NCBI GenBank assembly: GCA_025060535.1
Contig: JANXCA010000011.1
Location: 1 to 34,687 of the forward strand
Direction: 5' to 3'
DNA: 34,687 nucleotides
Origin: Endomicrobiia bacterium
Lineage (GTDB): Bacteria; Elusimicrobiota; Endomicrobiia; DTEH01
This document shows positions 32,972 to 34,687 of the stretch, in pieces (the stretch's first letter is position 1; each line of letters starts with the position of its first letter). A program made the translations under genes and the position numbers. The notes beneath the pieces were generated by a model. It ran no database searches and had not been told where the DNA came from. It worked only from the letters and a program-made list of their open reading frames with translations.

Positions 32972-33734
32972 TAAAAGAAATTATCAATATTTAGTTGACC
33001 TTATAACTGAACTTGCTAAAAAAGAATTAAAAGTACGCTATAAAAATAGTTTTTTAGGATATCTATGGTCTATTTTGAGTCCTTTAACTTCAGCAGTTGT
33101 TTTTTTTGTAGCGTTTAAAATTGTTATAAAATTAAAGATTGAAAACTATGTTTTATTTTTGATATCTGGTTTATTTTGTTGGCAGTGGTTTACAAATTCC
33201 CTACTTGGTTCTGCTAATTTATTCCTAAATAATGCTAACTTGATTAAAAAAGTAAGCTTTCCGAGAGATGCCCTTGTATACTCTATGGTGATAAACGATA
33301 TGATACATTTTATTCTTTCCTTCCCAGTCATATTTTTGTTTATGGGTCTTTATAGACAAAACTTTTCATATTATTTATTTCTCTTACCTATAGCAATTAT
33401 ATTACAATTTTTTTTTGTGTCGGGTATGAGTTTAATTATAAGTTCTATAAATTTGTTCTTTCGCGATCTTGAGAGATTAGTTGTAGTCTTTACTAATCTT
33501 CTTTTTTATGCAACTCCAATAATTTATTCAGAAGAAATGGTCCCATTAAAATATAAAATAATCCTTTCTTTAAATCCAATGGCAAATTTTGTTATTCTAT
33601 ATAGAGATTTACTTCTATCTAATAGAGTACAAATAAATATACTGATGCTTTGTTTTATCTATAGTATAGGATTTTTCTATTTAGGTTATAATATATATAA
33701 AAATCTACAATGGAAATTTGCAGAAATAATATGA
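32961..33734 (+). CDS. wzm: ABC-2 type polysaccharide/polyol-phosphate export permease (Wzm/TagG-like)
   Basis: A 257-residue integral membrane protein with six helices. The start ELAKKELKVRYKNSFLGYLW and SILSPL is the conserved cytoplasmic loop of Wzm/RfbA/TagG permeases. LINFNLFFRDLERL-like sequence (seen as SSINLFFRDLERLVVVFTN) and YATPIIYSEEMVP are further marks of the family. With the ATPase that follows it exports a completed O-antigen or similar glycan across the inner membrane. It is linked to the heptose kinase by an 11-nt overlap and to the ATPase gene by ATGA. The glycan is not known. Confidence 0.93.
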   Translation: MLINKRNYQYLVDLITELAKKELKVRYKNSFLGYLWSILSPLTSAVVFFVAFKIVIKLKIENYVLFLISGLFCWQWFTNSLLGSANLFLNNANLIKKVSFPRDALVYSMVINDMIHFILSFPVIFLFMGLYRQNFSYYLFLLPIAIILQFFFVSGMSLIISSINLFFRDLERLVVVFTNLLFYATPIIYSEEMVPLKYKIILSLNPMANFVILYRDLLLSNRVQINILMLCFIYSIGFFYLGYNIYKNLQWKFAEII

Positions 33735-34471
33735 AAGATGTAGTTATTGAATTTGATAATGTGGTAAAGTATTATTCTTTATATCATAGTTTTATTGGAA
33801 TTAAAAACTTTTTGTTTAATCTTCCGAAAGCAATTAAAACTTTTAAAAAAAATAAATTTTGTGCATTAAAAAATATTAGTTTTAAACTAAACCGAGGAGA
33901 AACTTTAGCGATCATAGGGCAGAATGGCGCTGGAAAGAGTACAATTTTAGGTCTAATTGCCAAAGTTTTAAAGCCAACAAGTGGAAGGGTTTTGGTAAGA
34001 GGTAGAGTAGTTGGACTTTTAGAACTTTCGGCTGGGTTTCATCCTGATCTTACGGGATATGAAAATATAATACTAAATGGAATCTTGTTAGGCATGACAA
34101 AAAAAGAAATACTTTCAAAAGTTAATGAAATAATTGAGTTTTCAGAGTTAAAAGAATTTATCTATCAACCAATTAGAACTTACTCAAGTGGAATGTTAGC
34201 GAGATTAGGATTTTCTGTTGCAATAAATGTTCCTGCAGATATTTTGTTAGTAGATGAAGTTTTAGCTGTTGGAGATATTAATTTTCAAAAAAAATGTTAT
34301 AAAAAAATTGAAGAATTAAAAAATAAAGACACAACGATAATTTTTGTAAGTCATGATCTTGAAGCAGTAGTAAAGATATGTAGTAGATGTATTTTGCTTC
34401 ATCAAGGAGAAATAATAAAAGATGGGAATACTTATGAAGTTGTTGAGTATTATAAAAAAAATTTTTCATAA
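33731..34471 (+). CDS. wzt: Polysaccharide exporter ATP-binding protein (Wzt/TagH-like)
   Basis: The ATPase partner of the Wzm-like permease. Walker A GQNGAGKST is at residues 63-71, signature YSSGM at 151-155, Walker B with DEVLAVGD at 175-182 and the switch histidine of VSHDLE at 208. GLLELSAGFHPDLTGYENI (95-113) is the Wzt/TagH hallmark. The ATG at 33731 is preferred because it forms an ATGA overlap with the permease stop and gives the usual KDVVIEFDNV start; an ATG at 33710 is in frame but overlaps 25 nt. The protein ends just after the nucleotide-binding domain (246 residues), with no C-terminal carbohydrate-binding domain, so it is the short form. It overlaps the next gene by 38 nt. Confidence 0.93.
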   Translation: MKDVVIEFDNVVKYYSLYHSFIGIKNFLFNLPKAIKTFKKNKFCALKNISFKLNRGETLAIIGQNGAGKSTILGLIAKVLKPTSGRVLVRGRVVGLLELSAGFHPDLTGYENIILNGILLGMTKKEILSKVNEIIEFSELKEFIYQPIRTYSSGMLARLGFSVAINVPADILLVDEVLAVGDINFQKKCYKKIEELKNKDTTIIFVSHDLEAVVKICSRCILLHQGEIIKDGNTYEVVEYYKKNFS

Positions 34472-34687
34472 ATTATTTTCTTTTGATAACATTCCTAGGC
34501 ATCAACATTTGAAAATTAAATATGAATTTTTATTTAAAAGTTTAGAACAAACTTCCCAAGAAATTCCCGATTTTAAATATGAAGAATGGAAAGAAAAATA
34601 TGGTGATGATATGTTTTATTTTTTATTTGAGCAACAGTTTCGGGGGAGTTCTAAAGTAATAAAAGAGCGGCAAAAAATATATATAGA
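34434..34687 (+). CDS. Start of a probable surface-polysaccharide methyltransferase, 3'-truncated
   Basis: An open frame runs from an ATG inside the end of wzt to the right edge of the window (84 codons, no stop), in a different frame from wzt. The N-terminus is basic (KLLSIIKKIFHKLFSFDNIP) and the last residues are FRGSSKVIKERQKIYI. The pattern E-x-x-FRGS-x-x-x-IKERQ-x-Y is typical of the region just before the SAM-binding domain in methyltransferases that cap O-antigen chains beside wzm/wzt. The catalytic domain itself lies outside, so the call is tentative. An in-frame ATG at 34422 has AAGGAG at 34404-34409 upstream (12-nt spacing), so the start may be 4 codons earlier. Confidence 0.55.
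   Translation, partial: MKLLSIIKKIFHKLFSFDNIPRHQHLKIKYEFLFKSLEQTSQEIPDFKYEEWKEKYGDDMFYFLFEQQFRGSSKVIKERQKIYI

Overview
The window is a very AT-rich, tightly packed stretch of bacterial chromosome. It has about 36 protein genes, no gap over about 150 bp, and no tRNA, rRNA, CRISPR array, insertion sequence or phage gene that I can see. The organism is a diderm (LPS-type) bacterium: there is an LptD-like outer-membrane translocon, a heptose-phosphate kinase, a Wzm/Wzt polysaccharide exporter, an O-antigen-ligase-like remnant and several exported proteins. Rex, PAC2, DUF2905, Mth938, SpoIID and a short UPF0016 protein together suggest an anaerobic or thermophilic deep-branching or candidate phylum. 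I cannot name the lineage from sequence alone.

Layout. (1) 1-4309, plus: 3' end of an O-antigen-ligase/TPR protein, a GT2 glycosyltransferase, a ROK kinase and LptD, all with overlapping ends. (2) 4323-8608, plus: a candidate promoter with an inverted repeat, then a GldA/GldF/GldG/DUF4340 ABC-2 transporter operon. (3) 8726-13379: leucine biosynthesis genes leuA and leuC, then an inverted pseudouridine synthase, a membrane-anchored coiled-coil gene and leuD. (4) 13360-17142, plus: an exported protein made of two SpoVG-like domains, then mfd. (5) 22756-17119, minus: one compact eight-gene run, rex - PAC2 - UPF0016 - parA - parB - exported unknown - rhomboid - Mth938. (6) 22833-27963, plus: a good sigma-70-type promoter, an unknown probable outer-membrane protein, an HNH nuclease, an SPFH/stomatin protein, a long class II aldolase, DUF2905 and SpoIID. 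(7) 27988-31971, plus: queA, an HD-domain protein and tgt (queuosine tRNA modification), then an exported HEAT-repeat protein. (8) 31976-34687, plus: heptose-7-phosphate kinase, Wzm, Wzt and the start of a probable methyltransferase that runs off the window.

Envelope polysaccharide genes lie at both ends, with housekeeping genes between. Most genes in a run are joined by ATGA or longer overlaps and lack a clear Shine-Dalgarno (SD) site, while several genes with a free upstream gap have a good one. The least explained items are the exported tandem SpoVG protein, the rex/PAC2/parAB run, the overlapping divergent promoter pair at 12307-12344, and a recurring aromatic residue before the likely signal-peptide cut in the exported proteins.
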